From the NCBI RefSeq assembly GCF_029983815.1, contig NZ_JASBYU010000003.1, forward strand, positions 1 to 64,000: 64,000 nucleotides of DNA. The letters are read 5' to 3'. The translations under genes were made by a program, and so were the position numbers. The notes under the pieces were generated by a model. The model saw only the letters and a list, made by a program, of their open reading frames with translations, made no database searches and was not told the origin of the DNA. How positions within the stretch are numbered: the stretch's first letter is position 1; every line of letters starts with the position of its first letter. This stretch comes from Lagierella sp. Lineage in GTDB: Bacteria; Bacillota; Clostridia; Tissierellales; Peptoniphilaceae. This document shows, one piece after another, positions 36,308 to 45,671 of this stretch.

Positions 36308-36592
36308 TTAGGCTTTCTTAACTACGAACATATATCTGATAATATTATCAGCAATTCTACATTTTCTTTGTAGTTCGTAAATCAATTCTGGGTTTGCTTC
36401 GAAATTAATTATACAGTAGTATCCCTCTTTAATATAATTGATTTCATAAGCTAGTTTTCTTTTACCCCATTCATCTACTTCAAGAACTTTACCATTAGAT
36501 TCGATAGTACTCTTGATAATATCAAGGGATTTATTTCTAGCCTCATCTTCTAGATCTGGCTTAAAAACTATAACTCCTTCATAATTCTTCAT
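36308..36592 (-). CDS. rpsF: 30S ribosomal protein S6
   Basis: 94 residues; MKNYEGVIVFKPDLEDEA and KRKLAYEINYIKEGYY are typical S6. First gene of the operon, preceded by AGGAGGTG. Confidence 0.97.
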   Translation of the reverse strand: MKNYEGVIVFKPDLEDEARNKSLDIIKSTIESNGKVLEVDEWGKRKLAYEINYIKEGYYCIINFEANPELIYELQRKCRIADNIIRYMFVVKKA

Positions 36593-36600
36593 TATATTAC

Positions 36601-36645
36601 ACCTCCTTCTGGACTTCCGGCTCGCTTACGCGGCAAGGATTACTT
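36601..36645 (-). promoter_or_regulatory. Candidate S6:S18-binding rpsF leader
   Basis: The rpsF 5' leader carries a compact GC-rich hairpin (CGC-GTAA-GCG core inside CTT...AAG) with a GCCGG stretch. In many Firmicutes an rpsF leader hairpin with a conserved CCG is bound by S6:S18 for autoregulation. The match here is by position and general form only. Confidence 0.45.
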
Positions 36646-36649
36646 AAGT

Positions 36650-36678
36650 ATATTACCACAATTCATCAGACTTTTCAA
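36650..36678 (-). promoter_or_regulatory. Promoter for rpsF-ssb-rpsR
   Basis: TTGAAA, 17-bp spacer, TAATAT on the minus strand. A plus-strand extended -10 (TGGTATAAT, 36704-36712) in the same gap serves the divergent gene. Confidence 0.78.
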
Positions 36679-36735
36679 ATATATTTAATTAAATTAAATA
36701 AGATGGTATAATCAAGAAGTAAGAAGGAGGTAATG

Positions 36736-37410
36736 ATGAAAAGAGAAGTTTTTATTCCTGAAGTAGAATCGGTTTTAAGAAGACGTTCTGTTCAGTTGCC
36801 AAAAGTTATTAGAAATGCCAGTGGCATAATCATATTGAACAAGAGGATTAAGTCCCTAATATTTTCCACAGATATTGCTGTAATTCAAAATAGTAACCCA
36901 GATGCAGTTATGGCAGTCTATCCTTTCACACCGACTTTAACCATTACCCAGGCGCTGATGTCCGCATCCTTTGTGCCTTTATTCATTGGAGTAGGCGGTG
37001 GATTGACCTCTGGCAATAGATCAGTATATCTAGCCCTACAAGCTGAGCTTTTAGGAGCCTATGGAGTTGTAGTAAATGCACCTATACAAAACGAAGTGAT
37101 AAAAGAGATCTCCGATGCCTTGGACATACCAGTAGTTGCTACAGTAGTTTCAGAAAATGATGATTTTGAGGGAAAGGTAAGAGCAGGCGCTCAAATTTTT
37201 AATATATCTGGCGGAAAAAACACCGTTGCAATCGTAAAAAAAGTAAGGGATATCTTTGGAATAGATTTTCCAATCATAGCAACCGGTGGAAAGACTGAGG
37301 AGTCCATTATGCAAACCATTCAAGCCGGTGCCAATGCAATCACCTATACACCACCTTCAAGTTCAGAGATTTTCTCTTCGGTTATGCAGTCCTATAGAGA
37401 AGTAAAATAA
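36736..37410 (+). CDS. TIM-barrel-like protein of unknown function
   Basis: About 224 residues with a TIM-barrel strand pattern: FVPLFIGVGGGLTSGNRS, VVNAPIQNE, VVATVVSENDD, IFNISGGKNTVAIVK, and a phosphate-binding-like IIATGGKTEESI end. No catalytic motif places it in a named family; distant kinship to ThiG-like, nitronate or hydrolase barrels is possible. Of two adjacent ATGs I chose the second, five bases after GGAGG. Stand-alone plus-strand unit with its own promoter and terminator. Confidence 0.75.
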   Translation: MKREVFIPEVESVLRRRSVQLPKVIRNASGIIILNKRIKSLIFSTDIAVIQNSNPDAVMAVYPFTPTLTITQALMSASFVPLFIGVGGGLTSGNRSVYLALQAELLGAYGVVVNAPIQNEVIKEISDALDIPVVATVVSENDDFEGKVRAGAQIFNISGGKNTVAIVKKVRDIFGIDFPIIATGGKTEESIMQTIQAGANAITYTPPSSSEIFSSVMQSYREVK

Positions 37411-37417
37411 AGTAATT

Positions 37418-37450
37418 GAGCATTCAAATTTAATTGAATGCTCGTTTTTT
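37418..37450 (+). terminator. Terminator of the TIM-barrel-like gene
   Basis: GAGCATTCAA/TTGAATGCTC stem, then GTTTTTT on the plus strand. Confidence 0.9.
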
Positions 37451-37492
37451 ATCATTTCAACACCACAAAGTGTCGATTATATTTATTTGAAC

Positions 37493-38509
37493 TTATCTAG
37501 AGACTAGTTCCTTTAACCTTCCAGTTATGACATAGTCTACACCTTTTAGGTCCTCTATCTTCTTTACACCTAGTAACATCATCATAATCCTTGACTTTTC
37601 TATTGTGCTTTCAATATAACTTCTTGCAACATTGAAACCACCATGCATCAAGTACCTTAGGACCTCTCCACTTGCGGCTGTAAAATCTGCACCTAGGATT
37701 AAGGACTTTATAATACTATCCGCAGTATTCACACCACCACTACTTATATAAAAGGCATCTGGCACTTCCCTTTTACAGTCGATGAGGGCTTTAGAGGTTG
37801 GTATTCCCCAATTATACATGTCGGAATAGTCCTTGTTGAAGTTTCTCATATCCTCAATTTCAATAAAATTGGTTCCTCCAGAGCCTGCAATGTCGATATA
37901 TTTTACCCCTGAGTCAAATAGCTTTCTAGCAACTTTTGAAGAAATACCAAATCCAACTTCTTTGACTATAATAGGCTTTTTAAAGTTTTTAACAAGATAG
38001 GAAATATTTTTCTCTAAATTTGTAAAAGTCCTATCCCCTTCCTCCATAAAAAGCTCTTGACATACATTTAAATGAAGCTGCATTGCATTTGCATCTATCA
38101 TTTCACAAGCTTCTTGAAGTTCCTCTAAAGTGCTAGTAGCAGAAAGATTGCCTATCAAAACGCCCTCTTCCCCTATTATGTCCCTTGCTATTTTGAAGGA
38201 TTCTCTACACTTAGGGTATTCCAAACCTATGGTTTGAGAGCCCACCGCCATTGGAATTTTAAAGTCTCTGGCAATTCTTGCAAGATCCTCATTTATGGTA
38301 CTTAGCTCTTCACCGCCACCTGTCATGGCATTTATCATCAATGGGAAATTTACGACTTTTCCAAGAAATTCCACCTTTGTATCTATTTCACTAAAATCAA
38401 AACCAGGTAAAGAATTATTTTCAAGGTATATATCCTTAAAGAGATTGTCTCCTTTGTATCCAGTTTTTAAGTAGCTTTCAACATGTTCTTTCTTACGCTC
38501 TAATCTCAT
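37493..38509 (-). CDS. fni: Type 2 isopentenyl-diphosphate delta-isomerase
   Basis: About 338 residues. FMN-dependent TIM barrel: FPLMINAMTGGGEE, AVGSQTIGLEYP, LHLNVCQEL, KPIIVKEVGFGIS, and IDIAGSGGTNF. It interconverts IPP and DMAPP for isoprenoid synthesis, including undecaprenyl phosphate. I took the ATG after GAGGG (MRLERKKEH). Confidence 0.94.
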   Translation of the reverse strand: MRLERKKEHVESYLKTGYKGDNLFKDIYLENNSLPGFDFSEIDTKVEFLGKVVNFPLMINAMTGGGEELSTINEDLARIARDFKIPMAVGSQTIGLEYPKCRESFKIARDIIGEEGVLIGNLSATSTLEELQEACEMIDANAMQLHLNVCQELFMEEGDRTFTNLEKNISYLVKNFKKPIIVKEVGFGISSKVARKLFDSGVKYIDIAGSGGTNFIEIEDMRNFNKDYSDMYNWGIPTSKALIDCKREVPDAFYISSGGVNTADSIIKSLILGADFTAASGEVLRYLMHGGFNVARSYIESTIEKSRIMMMLLGVKKIEDLKGVDYVITGRLKELVSR

Positions 38510-38547
38510 ATTTCCCTCAATTCTAAACATTTTTTAACAAAGCTTTA

Positions 38548-39702
38548 TTAATAGTTGGCATTCTCATTATTATAATAATTGCTATTATCGTTATCGTAAT
38601 AGTTGCTATTGTCATTATTATAATTGTTGTTATAGTCGTTGTTGCCGTTATTGTTATAGTAATTGGAATCATTTGAATCATTGTCATAATTATAGTTTGA
38701 ATTCTCTTCATTTTCTTCGCCATAATTTGAATCTGACTCATTATCGTATTTATATTTATTTACATCATTTTTATTGATAAAGTACTCTTGGAATATTTCC
38801 GAGAATAACTTGTTCATCTTTTTTTCATCGGCATAAAAATATGCAATTCTCACACCATCTGGAGTGTATTCATCTCCCGTAGTTCCTTCAAGAGTATAGG
38901 AATGTAACTTGTCTTTGTTGAAGTTAATCGCCTTTAATGCAACAGAACCCAGGTTTCCAAGGTCAATATTTGTCTTAACATTCTTTTTATACACATCTAA
39001 GATATTTCCAATATTCATAATATTAGATGGCTTTAATACAGCTGACATCAGCTGCTTTAAAAAGTACTGTTGATTTTGTACCCTTTCAAGGTCCGTTCCA
39101 GATTGCAACAACTCCCTAGCTCTAACGAAGTAAAGGGCTTGTTGACCATTTAGCTTGGATTTTCCCTTTGGAATGTAAAGATCTATCTCAGGAACATTTA
39201 ATTCCACTGGAGAGTCCACCTCAACTCCTCCTACCGCTTCAACTATCCTGGAAACAGCATCATAATCCACACTCATATAGTAGTCTACATCAAGGCCAGT
39301 AAGTTCTCTAACGGCCTTTAGCGCTCCTGTAATACCATCATAAGCATGAGCAGCATTAATCTTTACCTCTCTATTGTCATATTCAACCTTTGTATCTCTA
39401 GGAATAGAAACGGTGTTGATTTCGCCTGTATTAAAGTTCACATTTACCAACATCATGGTGTCAGTTCTAACGTGGTTGTCTTGACCTTCGCCTTGAACAT
39501 CCACATTTTTATCTACTCCTACCAATAAAAAGAATAGGTTATCGTCTAATTTATGTTCAATTTTATTATTGGTTCCAATGTCAGAACCATCAATTTCCAC
39601 GGTAGATCTAGCCTGTAAATCCTTAAATTCACTAAAGACAAAATAAGCTCCACCGAAAATAAGTACAGAGACTAAAAATATTATTATTGATCTAACTTTC
39701 AT
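38548..39702 (-). CDS. LytR-CpsA-Psr family protein with Asn/Tyr/Asp-rich tail
   Basis: 384 residues. One N-terminal membrane helix (~5-25) and an LCP domain (NLFFLLVGVDK, VRTDTMMLVNVN, SIPRDTKVEYDNREVKINAAHAY, ERVQNQQYFLKQL). LCP enzymes attach teichoic acid or capsule to peptidoglycan. The last ~60 residues are an extracellular low-complexity Asn-Tyr-Asp-Ser tail, like the acidic tail of the carboxypeptidase at 29848. Confidence 0.93.
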   Translation of the reverse strand: MKVRSIIIFLVSVLIFGGAYFVFSEFKDLQARSTVEIDGSDIGTNNKIEHKLDDNLFFLLVGVDKNVDVQGEGQDNHVRTDTMMLVNVNFNTGEINTVSIPRDTKVEYDNREVKINAAHAYDGITGALKAVRELTGLDVDYYMSVDYDAVSRIVEAVGGVEVDSPVELNVPEIDLYIPKGKSKLNGQQALYFVRARELLQSGTDLERVQNQQYFLKQLMSAVLKPSNIMNIGNILDVYKKNVKTNIDLGNLGSVALKAINFNKDKLHSYTLEGTTGDEYTPDGVRIAYFYADEKKMNKLFSEIFQEYFINKNDVNKYKYDNESDSNYGEENEENSNYNYDNDSNDSNYYNNNGNNDYNNNYNNDNSNYYDNDNSNYYNNENANY

Positions 39703-39773
39703 TTTTCCTCCACATTTTCGAAATGTTCTAATTAATTATATCACTAGAGAGTTTTTTTACAAAACAAAAAATA

Positions 39774-39803
39774 GAAAAAACCGGGTTTTTACACCCGATT
39801 TTC
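39774..39803 (-). terminator. Terminator of the activase-like gene
   Basis: CGGGT/ACCCG stem, extended by AAA/TTT, then TTTTTT on the minus strand, right after the 39826 gene stop. Confidence 0.75.
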
Positions 39804-39825
39804 CATTTAGAAAGTTACAACATTT

Positions 39826-42800
39826 CTACATTTCATTTACTGGGTCGCTTTTTTTCAATATTTCCTTGGCTTGGGATAACATAAGTTTTATCCTATTCAC
39901 CTGATTTACTTCACTTGCCCCTGGATCGTAGTCAATTGGCACAATATTGGCCTTTGGATAAAGCTCTCTAACCTTTTTGATAACTCCCTTACCAGTAATG
40001 TGGTTAGGTAGGCAACCAAAGGGTTGAATGCAGACGATATTGTTTGCTCCCACTTCTATTAGCTCGATCATCTCTGCAGTTAAAAGCCAGCCTTCACCAT
40101 ATTGATTTCCCAAGGAAACAACCTGTTCTGCCCTTTCTTCAAGTTCATTGATATAAAGCGGAGGATTGTATCTACTATCCTTTAATGCATCCCTTACATA
40201 TCTTCTAAAGTACTCGATATATCCAACTCCCAATTGGGATATAAGAGCTGAAAACTTACTCTTCGATAGAAGATTCGCCTTATGGGAAGTGTTTCTTAAA
40301 CAATACATTAGAAAATCCGTCAAATCTGGTAGTACAACTTCATTTCCTTCATCTTCCAATACCTTTTGTAAGTTGTTGTTTGCTTCAGGCAAGTACTTTA
40401 CAAGAATTTCACCTACAATTCCAACCTTTGGAATTGTCTTATCTTCGTCGATTTTTATATTTGAAAAGTCATCTACGATGCACTTTACATTTTTCTTAAA
40501 CTTTCCAGTTACTCTATCCCTTATGTCATTTCGACATTTTTCAATCCAGTAGTCCTTTAACCTATCCGTATCGCCCTTTATCAGTTCATAGGGTCTTGTT
40601 GCATTGGAAACCCTCATTATCAAGTCTCCATATAACATTGCCAAAACCATCTTATGGGCCAAGGACATGGATATGTCAAAACCTTCGTGACTTTCTATCC
40701 CTTGAGCAGATATTGCAATAACAGGAATATGAGGATAGCCCGCTTCCTCTAGCGCCCTTCTTATATATCCCACATAATTGGAAGCCCTACATGCTCCACC
40801 AGTCTGGGTCATTAAAAGGGAGATGTTGTCCGTGTCATACCTTCCCGACTTAACAGCCTCCATCATTTGACCAACCACAGTTATAGAAGGATAACATGAG
40901 TCGTTGTTAACATATTTTAAACCTTCATCCACAACCTTGGAATCTACAGTCTTTAAAAACTCAAACTTATATCCTTCAGATTCCAGTGCAGCCTGCAGTA
41001 TCTCAAAGTGATCCGGCGCCATTTGCGGAGCTAAAATAGTGTGGGTCTTTTTCATTTCTTTTGTAAATTCCACCGGTTCAATCTGGTAATCCTCATTCTT
41101 TAAGGATGGCTTTCTGTCCTTTAATGCTTGAGTAAGGGACCTTAATCTAATCTTAATTGCCCCTAGATTAGAAACTTCATCTATTTTTATCAAAGTGTAA
41201 ATCTTACCCTTACTTTGAAGGATTTCTGCCACTTGATCCGTCGTTACAGCGTCAATTCCACAACCAAAGGAGTTTAATTGCACCAGTTGAAGGTCAGGAC
41301 TCTCTGAAACCACATTGGCAGCTCTGTATAGCCTAGAATGGTAAACCCATTGGTCTAAAACCCTAAGCCTACCTTCGATATCATCCTCATAGGTCAACAC
41401 GGAGTCTTCAGAAAGCACCGCCCAACCAAGGGAAGTTATAAGCTCTGGAATCCCATGGTTAATACCTGGGTCTATATGGTATGGTCTACCTGCCAATACT
41501 ATGGCTTTAAGCCCCTTTTCCCTAATGTAGCTTAAAGACTTTTGTCCTTCCATCCTTACATCTTCTCTAAAGGCATGAAACTCCTCCCAAGCTCTGTCAA
41601 GGGCGTTTGTCACTTCACTTCTCTTAAGGCCTTCAGACTTCAATTCCTCATATAGTCTATCCCCCAACTTTTTCTTATTCTGTAAAGATAAAAATGGGTT
41701 TAAGAATTTGACTTTATTTTCGTCCAAATTTTCAAGATTGTTCTTTATAACTTCCGTATATCCAGTAACAACGGGACAGTTTATATTGTTGTCCACGTTT
41801 TCAAACTCTTGTTTTTCATAGAATATAGACGGATAGAATATGAATTCTACACCTTTTTCAATTAAATTTTCAATATGCCCATGGACCATCTTTGCTGGAA
41901 AACAAGCCGTCTCACTGGTTATTGAAGCAATTCCCTTTTCGTAGATTGCCCTATCGGATTTATCAGACAAAACCACCTCATAGCCTAGGGAAGTAAAGAA
42001 GGTAAACCATAGAGGGTAGTTTTCATACATGTTTAACACCCTAGGGATTCCTACTTTGCCTCTAGTACTCTTTTCTTCAGAAAGCGGTTTGTAATAATTG
42101 AATAGTCTATTGTACTTGTATTCGTATAGATTAGGAAGCTTATCCTCATTATCTATTTGAATACCAGCACCTCTTTCACACCTATTTCCCGTAATATATT
42201 TTTTACCATTGCTGAAAATATTGATGGATAACTTACAGTGGTTACTACATAGATTACATTGGGCGTTCTTTTGCTTATAGGTAAAGTCGTCAAGTTCCTT
42301 CAAATCCATTAGGCTGGAAACTCCAGTAGATTTTTCCTTCGCATAAAGAGCCATTCCCATTGCCCCCATAAGTCCTGCAATTTCAGGTCTTACAGCCTTT
42401 CTTCCAGTTACCTTTTCAAAAGCTCTTAAAACTCCGTCACCATAAAAAGTACCACCTTGGACAACAATGCTCTCGCCAAGTTTTTCCGGGTCTCTAACCT
42501 TAATTACCTTTTGGATTGCATTTTTGATTACAGAATAGCAAAGTCCAGCTGCAATATCCGGCACCGAAGCCCCTTCTTTTTGCGCCTGCTTGACCTTTGA
42601 GTTCATAAACACAGTACATCTAGAACCTAAGTCCACAGGGTTTTTAGACTTAACAGCCTCATCTTGAAATTCTTCAACAGTATATCCAAGGGACTTAGCA
42701 AAGGTTTCAACAAAGGATCCACAACCAGAAGAACAGGCCTCATTAAGCTGAATGGAGTCTATAATACCTTCAGAGATATGCATCGCCTTCATATCCTGGC

Positions 42801-44061
42801 CACCAATGTCCAAGATAAAGTCCACATCCTTTCTAAAATAGGATGCAGCCTTATAATGGGCCAAGGTCTCCACCTCGCCTATATCCACATTTAAAGCAGC
42901 CTTTATAAAATCTTCACCATATCCAGTAATACCTGAACATTCTATCTTAGCCTTGGGATTTAAATTGGAGTAAATGTCCTTCAAAACTTTAATGATAAGT
43001 TCCAAGGGCTTTCCGTAATTGTTGCCGTATTGGCTATATAGAATATTATCGTCCTTATCGATCAATACCACCTTCGAAGTAGTAGAACCAGCGTCGATAC
43101 CAAGATAACAAGGCCCTTCATATTCACTTATATTTCCCTTAGTTCGGCCCTTGCCCCTATGTTCCTCAACAAAGTCTGCATACTCTTTCTCGTCTTTAAA
43201 TAAGGGTTCCAGAGTAGCTTTTTCATCGACTTCCACTTCCACTTCATGGTTTACCATATCCAGAATATCTTTAAAACTTACAGGTTCCAGCTCCTTAGAT
43301 GCAAGAGCAGCTCCTAGGGCAACAAAGACTTCCGAATTTTCTGGAACCAAAAAGTTATTATTATCCTCACCTAAGGTTTCTTTAAACCTTTGAGCAAGTT
43401 GGTCTAAGAAATGTAAGGGTCCCCCTAAAAGGGCAATATTTCCTTTTATAGGTCTTCCACATGCCAAATTTGATATGGTTTGATTTACAACGGATTGCAA
43501 CACGGACACAGCAATGTCTTCTTTAGAAGCCCCTTGGTTGATAAGGGCTTGAATATCCGTCTTTGCAAATACCCCACATCTTGAGGCAATGGAGTATATA
43601 TTTTTATAATTTTTAGCATATTCATTTAAACCAGTAGCATCCGTTTCAATAAGAGAAGCCATCTGGTCAATAAAGGCTCCAGTTCCTCCAGCACAGATAG
43701 AGTTCATCCTCTGCTCAACATTTCCGGAGATATAGGTTATCTTACTATCCTCTCCACCAAGTTCAATGGCAACATCCGTCTCGGGAATAAAATGCTTAAT
43801 GGCTGTCGTACCTGAAACTACCTCCTGAATAAATTCAATATCCCAATATTTTTCCACAAACATACCACCAGAACCCGTTACCATAATAGTCACATCGCTA
43901 TTTGGAAACTTTTGGTATGCATCTTTTATTACAGATTTAACTGTCTTTTCAACATTTGACTTATGTCTTTTATATTCACGATAAAGTAGATTATTAGCCT
44001 CGTCCATTACCACCAATTTTACAGTAGTTGAACCGACATCTAATCCAATATGATAAATCAC
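39826..44061 (-). CDS. Large acyl-CoA dehydratase activase-related protein
   Basis: 1411 residues from the GTG after AGGAGG (an upstream GTG has no ribosome site). Two ASKHA ATPase modules of the BadF/HgdC type: IGLDVGSTTVKLVVMDE at the start, and CYLGIDAGSTTSKVVLIDKD at ~330. Each has the SICAGGTGAFIDQ or ACSSGCGSFVETF Cys region for a bridging 4Fe-4S. Next come DUF2229 (~690-900) and an HgdB-like module (~1000-1390) with Cys-rich loops such as QPFGCLPNHITGKG. HgdC-type activases fire electrons into 2-hydroxyacyl-CoA dehydratases. No dehydratase subunit lies nearby, and the physiological role of this long fused form is not settled. Confidence 0.9.
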   Translation of the reverse strand: MIYHIGLDVGSTTVKLVVMDEANNLLYREYKRHKSNVEKTVKSVIKDAYQKFPNSDVTIMVTGSGGMFVEKYWDIEFIQEVVSGTTAIKHFIPETDVAIELGGEDSKITYISGNVEQRMNSICAGGTGAFIDQMASLIETDATGLNEYAKNYKNIYSIASRCGVFAKTDIQALINQGASKEDIAVSVLQSVVNQTISNLACGRPIKGNIALLGGPLHFLDQLAQRFKETLGEDNNNFLVPENSEVFVALGAALASKELEPVSFKDILDMVNHEVEVEVDEKATLEPLFKDEKEYADFVEEHRGKGRTKGNISEYEGPCYLGIDAGSTTSKVVLIDKDDNILYSQYGNNYGKPLELIIKVLKDIYSNLNPKAKIECSGITGYGEDFIKAALNVDIGEVETLAHYKAASYFRKDVDFILDIGGQDMKAMHISEGIIDSIQLNEACSSGCGSFVETFAKSLGYTVEEFQDEAVKSKNPVDLGSRCTVFMNSKVKQAQKEGASVPDIAAGLCYSVIKNAIQKVIKVRDPEKLGESIVVQGGTFYGDGVLRAFEKVTGRKAVRPEIAGLMGAMGMALYAKEKSTGVSSLMDLKELDDFTYKQKNAQCNLCSNHCKLSINIFSNGKKYITGNRCERGAGIQIDNEDKLPNLYEYKYNRLFNYYKPLSEEKSTRGKVGIPRVLNMYENYPLWFTFFTSLGYEVVLSDKSDRAIYEKGIASITSETACFPAKMVHGHIENLIEKGVEFIFYPSIFYEKQEFENVDNNINCPVVTGYTEVIKNNLENLDENKVKFLNPFLSLQNKKKLGDRLYEELKSEGLKRSEVTNALDRAWEEFHAFREDVRMEGQKSLSYIREKGLKAIVLAGRPYHIDPGINHGIPELITSLGWAVLSEDSVLTYEDDIEGRLRVLDQWVYHSRLYRAANVVSESPDLQLVQLNSFGCGIDAVTTDQVAEILQSKGKIYTLIKIDEVSNLGAIKIRLRSLTQALKDRKPSLKNEDYQIEPVEFTKEMKKTHTILAPQMAPDHFEILQAALESEGYKFEFLKTVDSKVVDEGLKYVNNDSCYPSITVVGQMMEAVKSGRYDTDNISLLMTQTGGACRASNYVGYIRRALEEAGYPHIPVIAISAQGIESHEGFDISMSLAHKMVLAMLYGDLIMRVSNATRPYELIKGDTDRLKDYWIEKCRNDIRDRVTGKFKKNVKCIVDDFSNIKIDEDKTIPKVGIVGEILVKYLPEANNNLQKVLEDEGNEVVLPDLTDFLMYCLRNTSHKANLLSKSKFSALISQLGVGYIEYFRRYVRDALKDSRYNPPLYINELEERAEQVVSLGNQYGEGWLLTAEMIELIEVGANNIVCIQPFGCLPNHITGKGVIKKVRELYPKANIVPIDYDPGASEVNQVNRIKLMLSQAKEILKKSDPVNEM

Positions 44062-44077
44062 AAAATACCTCCTAGTA

Positions 44078-44977
44078 CTAGGGTTTAGCACCCTGGAAAA
44101 TATTCCTTTCTTTTAATTTTTTATTAATAGTTCCAATTACCCTTATCTTGTCCACCGGCCACTTTGGCAAAAACAACTTCTTTTTGTCCGGGTCGCCAGT
44201 AAGCCTGTGAATTACAATATCCTTTGACAAAATAGCTATTGCATCACAAACACCATCTATATATTCATCCCTTTGTAAAATCTTAAACCTATTATTTAAG
44301 TAGTAATCATATATTAAGCTATCCTTATATATGTAGAGGCTGTGAAACTTTATTCCCCAAACAGGAAGGCTATTTACAAATCTCACAGTATCCATCCAAT
44401 TCTCATGACTTTCATTAGGTAGTCCAAATATGATATGGGCTACAGTCTTAATTCCCTTTTTATGTAGTGACATAACTGCCCTTTGAAAGACATGATTTTC
44501 ATAGCCTCTATTGATTAATTTTACAGTAGATTGTTTTGAACTTTGAAAACCAAGTTCTACCCAAAGTTCATGGGATTTTGAAATTTCTTCCAAAATTTCC
44601 AGCACATTGTCGTCAATACAGTCTGGCCTTGTAGCAACCGAAATTCCAAGTATATTTGGATGATTTAAAGCTTCATAGTACTTGCTCTTTAAAGTTTCAG
44701 GACTTGCAAAAGTGTTTGTGAAGGACTGGAAATATGCCATATACTTTGAAGATTTACTCTTATGCTCTAAAAATTTAATTTGAGAATCTATCTGCTCTGT
44801 GATGGATAACTTTCTAGAACCAGAAAATTCTCCAGCACCATCTTCTCCGCAAAAAATACAACCCCTATTTCCATTTAATCTATTGGGACAGGTAAACCCA
44901 CCGTCAATAGAAACCTTTAAAATCTTTTCACCAAATCTATTCTTTAAATAGCTGGACAAGCTATTATATCTCTCCAT
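44078..44977 (-). CDS. Radical SAM protein (TIGR01212/YtqA-like)
   Basis: 299 residues from the ATG after GAGGGG. The cluster motif is FTCPNRLNGNRGCIFC: C-x8-C-x2-C, with the wider first gap typical of the YtqA/YhcC subfamily rather than C-x3-C-x2-C. Members occur near tRNA-modification genes; substrate unknown. Ends within 20 nt of the activase-like gene start. Confidence 0.9.
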   Translation of the reverse strand: MERYNSLSSYLKNRFGEKILKVSIDGGFTCPNRLNGNRGCIFCGEDGAGEFSGSRKLSITEQIDSQIKFLEHKSKSSKYMAYFQSFTNTFASPETLKSKYYEALNHPNILGISVATRPDCIDDNVLEILEEISKSHELWVELGFQSSKQSTVKLINRGYENHVFQRAVMSLHKKGIKTVAHIIFGLPNESHENWMDTVRFVNSLPVWGIKFHSLYIYKDSLIYDYYLNNRFKILQRDEYIDGVCDAIAILSKDIVIHRLTGDPDKKKLFLPKWPVDKIRVIGTINKKLKERNIFQGAKP

Positions 44978-45017
44978 ATAACCCCTCAATCTAATATGTT
45001 AGTATAGCATAAATAAA

Positions 45018-45473
45018 TTAAGAATTTCTTAAATCTTTGAAAAAATCCTGTATAATACCTAGACAATCCTCTTTTATTATCCCGCCTTCGTACTCTACCC
45101 TATGATTTAACTCTCTTCTTAGAAAAATATTGTCAATAGAGCCAACAAAGCCTCTCTTCTTATCATATGCTCCAAAGTAAACTTTTCTTATCCTTGAATA
45201 GACCATTGCCGAAGCACACATACAACAAGGCTCCAAGGTCACATAGATATCACAGTCTAAAAGTCGCCAACTCTTCATGACATCACTAGCCTTTTCAATT
45301 GCCACAAGCTCTGCATGTTTCAGTGGGTTTTGGGTAGTTTCAACAAGATTATGTCCCCTAGCAATAATCTTTTCATCCTTTACTATTATACAACCTATAG
45401 GCACCTCTTTTAAGTCGTAGGCCTTTTGTGCCTCCTTCAATGCCTCTCCCATATAAAACTCTTTATCTTCCAT
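45018..45473 (-). CDS. tadA: tRNA-specific adenosine deaminase
   Basis: About 151 residues. Zinc deaminase motifs HAEL and PCCMCASAM. It deaminates A34 of tRNA-Arg(ACG) to inosine. I took the ATG giving MEDKEFYMGEALKEA; a further ATG ten codons upstream (45503) is possible. Confidence 0.94.
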   Translation of the reverse strand: MEDKEFYMGEALKEAQKAYDLKEVPIGCIIVKDEKIIARGHNLVETTQNPLKHAELVAIEKASDVMKSWRLLDCDIYVTLEPCCMCASAMVYSRIRKVYFGAYDKKRGFVGSIDNIFLRRELNHRVEYEGGIIKEDCLGIIQDFFKDLRNS

Positions 45474-45611
45474 CACATCCGCTTTCCTTCCATCCATATT
45501 CAAAAATCATAATAGGCTATACGAAATTAATATTTAAAATCTAAATAGAGAACTCTTAAAATACCCCAGCTCAATTATAGTACATTTTCAATTATTTATC
45601 CCATTTTAAGT

Positions 45612-45640
45612 TTGAGAATTGGTCTTAACTGTGATATTCT
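45612..45640 (+). promoter_or_regulatory. Promoter for the PRPP synthetase-like gene
   Basis: TTGAGA, 17-bp spacer, TATTCT on the plus strand. The rest of the 45504-45671 gap shows nothing further. Confidence 0.7.
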
Positions 45641-45671
45641 TAATCTAGAGTATTTTTGAAGGGAGCAATAA

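Noticed and set aside
38540..38740. Plus-strand repetitive region and a minus-strand alternative open frame
   Set aside because: It is the Asn/Tyr/Asp tail of the LytR-CpsA-Psr gene read in other frames.
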